A stretch of DNA of 64,000 nucleotides, taken from assembly GCA_017469925.1 (NCBI GenBank), contig JAFUFK010000010.1, positions 62,001-126,000 of the forward strand, in the 5' to 3' direction. The DNA is from Bacteroidaceae bacterium (lineage in GTDB: Bacteria; Bacteroidota; Bacteroidia; Bacteroidales; Bacteroidaceae). Positions 63,272 to 64,000 of this stretch are shown here, one piece after another (position 1 is the first letter of the stretch; each line of letters opens with the position of its first letter). Made by a program: the position numbers and the translations under genes. The notes beneath the pieces are model-generated. The model worked only from the letters and a program-made list of their open reading frames with translations. It had not been told where the DNA came from and ran no database searches.

Positions 63272-64000
63272 ATGAACGCATACGTGAAGAACATATTTCT
63301 GCTGCTACTGATACTGGTCTGCTCCGCCCCCTCACAGGGGCAGGACCTGCTGACGATGCAGGCCCCCATCGACACGAAACTGAAGGCACTGGACTCGCTC
63401 TCGCTCATCCGCATGGTGGAGAAGGAGAAGTTCAGCAACCCCGCTGCCGCCCTGTATGGCAACTGGGGCGAGCACTACTCGGCCCGTACGGCCGTAGTGC
63501 CCGACTCGTTCGTCATCGACCTGACCCGCTTCCACATGCCCACGACGAGCCACATCATCACGTCGGACTACGGCGTGCGCCGCGGCCGCCAGCATAAGGG
63601 AGTGGATATCAAGGTCTATACGGGCGACACCATACGCTCGGTCTTCAGCGGCAAGGTGCGCATCGTGCGCTACGACGAGAAAGGCTATGGCAACTACGTA
63701 GTCATCCGCCACCACAACGGACTGGAGACCATCTACGGCCACATGTCGAAGAACCTGGTGGCACAGGATGCCGAAGTGCGCGCCGGCACACCCATCGGAC
63801 TGGGTGGCAACTCGGGACGTACGGCCGACTCGCACCTGCACTTCGAGACCCGCTTCTGCGGCATTGCACTGGACCCCGCCCTGCTCTTCGACTTCCGCAA
63901 CCAGGACGTGACGGGCGACACCTACCTCTTCTGCCGCAACCAGACGGCCGGCAACAACCAGCAGGCAAAGACCGAGACGGCCGCCGTGCGCTACCACAAG
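63272..64000 (+). CDS. M23-family murein endopeptidase, truncated by the window
   Basis: 243 codons are present and the frame is open to the end. A signal peptide (about 24 residues) precedes the M23/LytM domain with zinc motifs HKGVD (His108, Asp112), His157 (YGHMS) and HLH (188-190). It should cut peptide cross-links of peptidoglycan in the periplasm. The domain ends near residue 205, so a further domain, often LysM, probably follows outside the window. Confidence 0.93.
   Translation, partial: MNAYVKNIFLLLLILVCSAPSQGQDLLTMQAPIDTKLKALDSLSLIRMVEKEKFSNPAAALYGNWGEHYSARTAVVPDSFVIDLTRFHMPTTSHIITSDYGVRRGRQHKGVDIKVYTGDTIRSVFSGKVRIVRYDEKGYGNYVVIRHHNGLETIYGHMSKNLVAQDAEVRAGTPIGLGGNSGRTADSHLHFETRFCGIALDPALLFDFRNQDVTGDTYLFCRNQTAGNNQQAKTETAAVRYHK

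Overview
The window is chromosomal DNA of a GC-rich member of the Bacteroidales, most like Prevotellaceae. The evidence is Bacteroidetes promoters (TTTG, about 20 bp, TAnnTTTG), almost no Shine-Dalgarno sequences, SusC/SusD pairs, a PorT homologue, type III glutamine synthetase, BspA-like leucine-rich-repeat proteins, and many lipoproteins. The species cannot be named from this window alone.

Layout. 0-9 kb: the tail of glnN, then a V/A-type ATPase operon on the minus strand (E, DUF2764, A, B, D, I, K) ending in a PAP2-like protein that has lost its catalytic histidines. 9-20 kb: a Tat-exported aldo/keto reductase with ferredoxin-like clusters, a PrsW-type membrane protease, a ferredoxin, PorT, a 5'-nucleotidase split over two genes, rplS, a CvfB-like RNA-binding protein, a LolD-like ATPase, a KefB-type antiporter, a lipoprotein and asd. 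20-28 kb: an accessory island. A secreted M6 protease carries a dead C10-like domain and dockerins; it is followed by an orphan transposase-like HTH gene, a large LRR surface protein and a 63-residue acidic peptide. Both transcripts of this island begin with the same structured leader.

28-41 kb: an FKBP lipoprotein, a DUF559 nuclease pseudogene enclosed by 36-bp inverted repeats, glyS, an M16 protease, a frameshifted GH67 alpha-glucuronidase, a fused glutathione peroxidase-nitroreductase, parC, a DUF3316-like protein and an S41 protease. 41-53 kb: tRNA-Leu(UAG), then a polysaccharide utilisation locus (GH18, GH16, a T9SS-tailed protein, a BACON-like lipoprotein, SusC, SusD). 53-64 kb: lptB, mlaE/mlaF, a lipoprotein, the yceD-rpmF-fabH-era-der operon, an orphan histidine kinase, a C11 protease and a truncated M23 protease.

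The most unusual material is non-coding. Five intergenic arrays of 22-23-bp units with dyad cores have different core sequences but the same period; two are bounded by perfect inverted repeats of 20 and 35 bp. A leader with covarying stems occurs twice. Short Bacteroidetes-type intergenic repeats have entered the 5' ends of four exported-protein genes. Two secreted glycoside hydrolases carry out-of-frame homopolymer tracts near their N-termini, which could be phase-variable switches.
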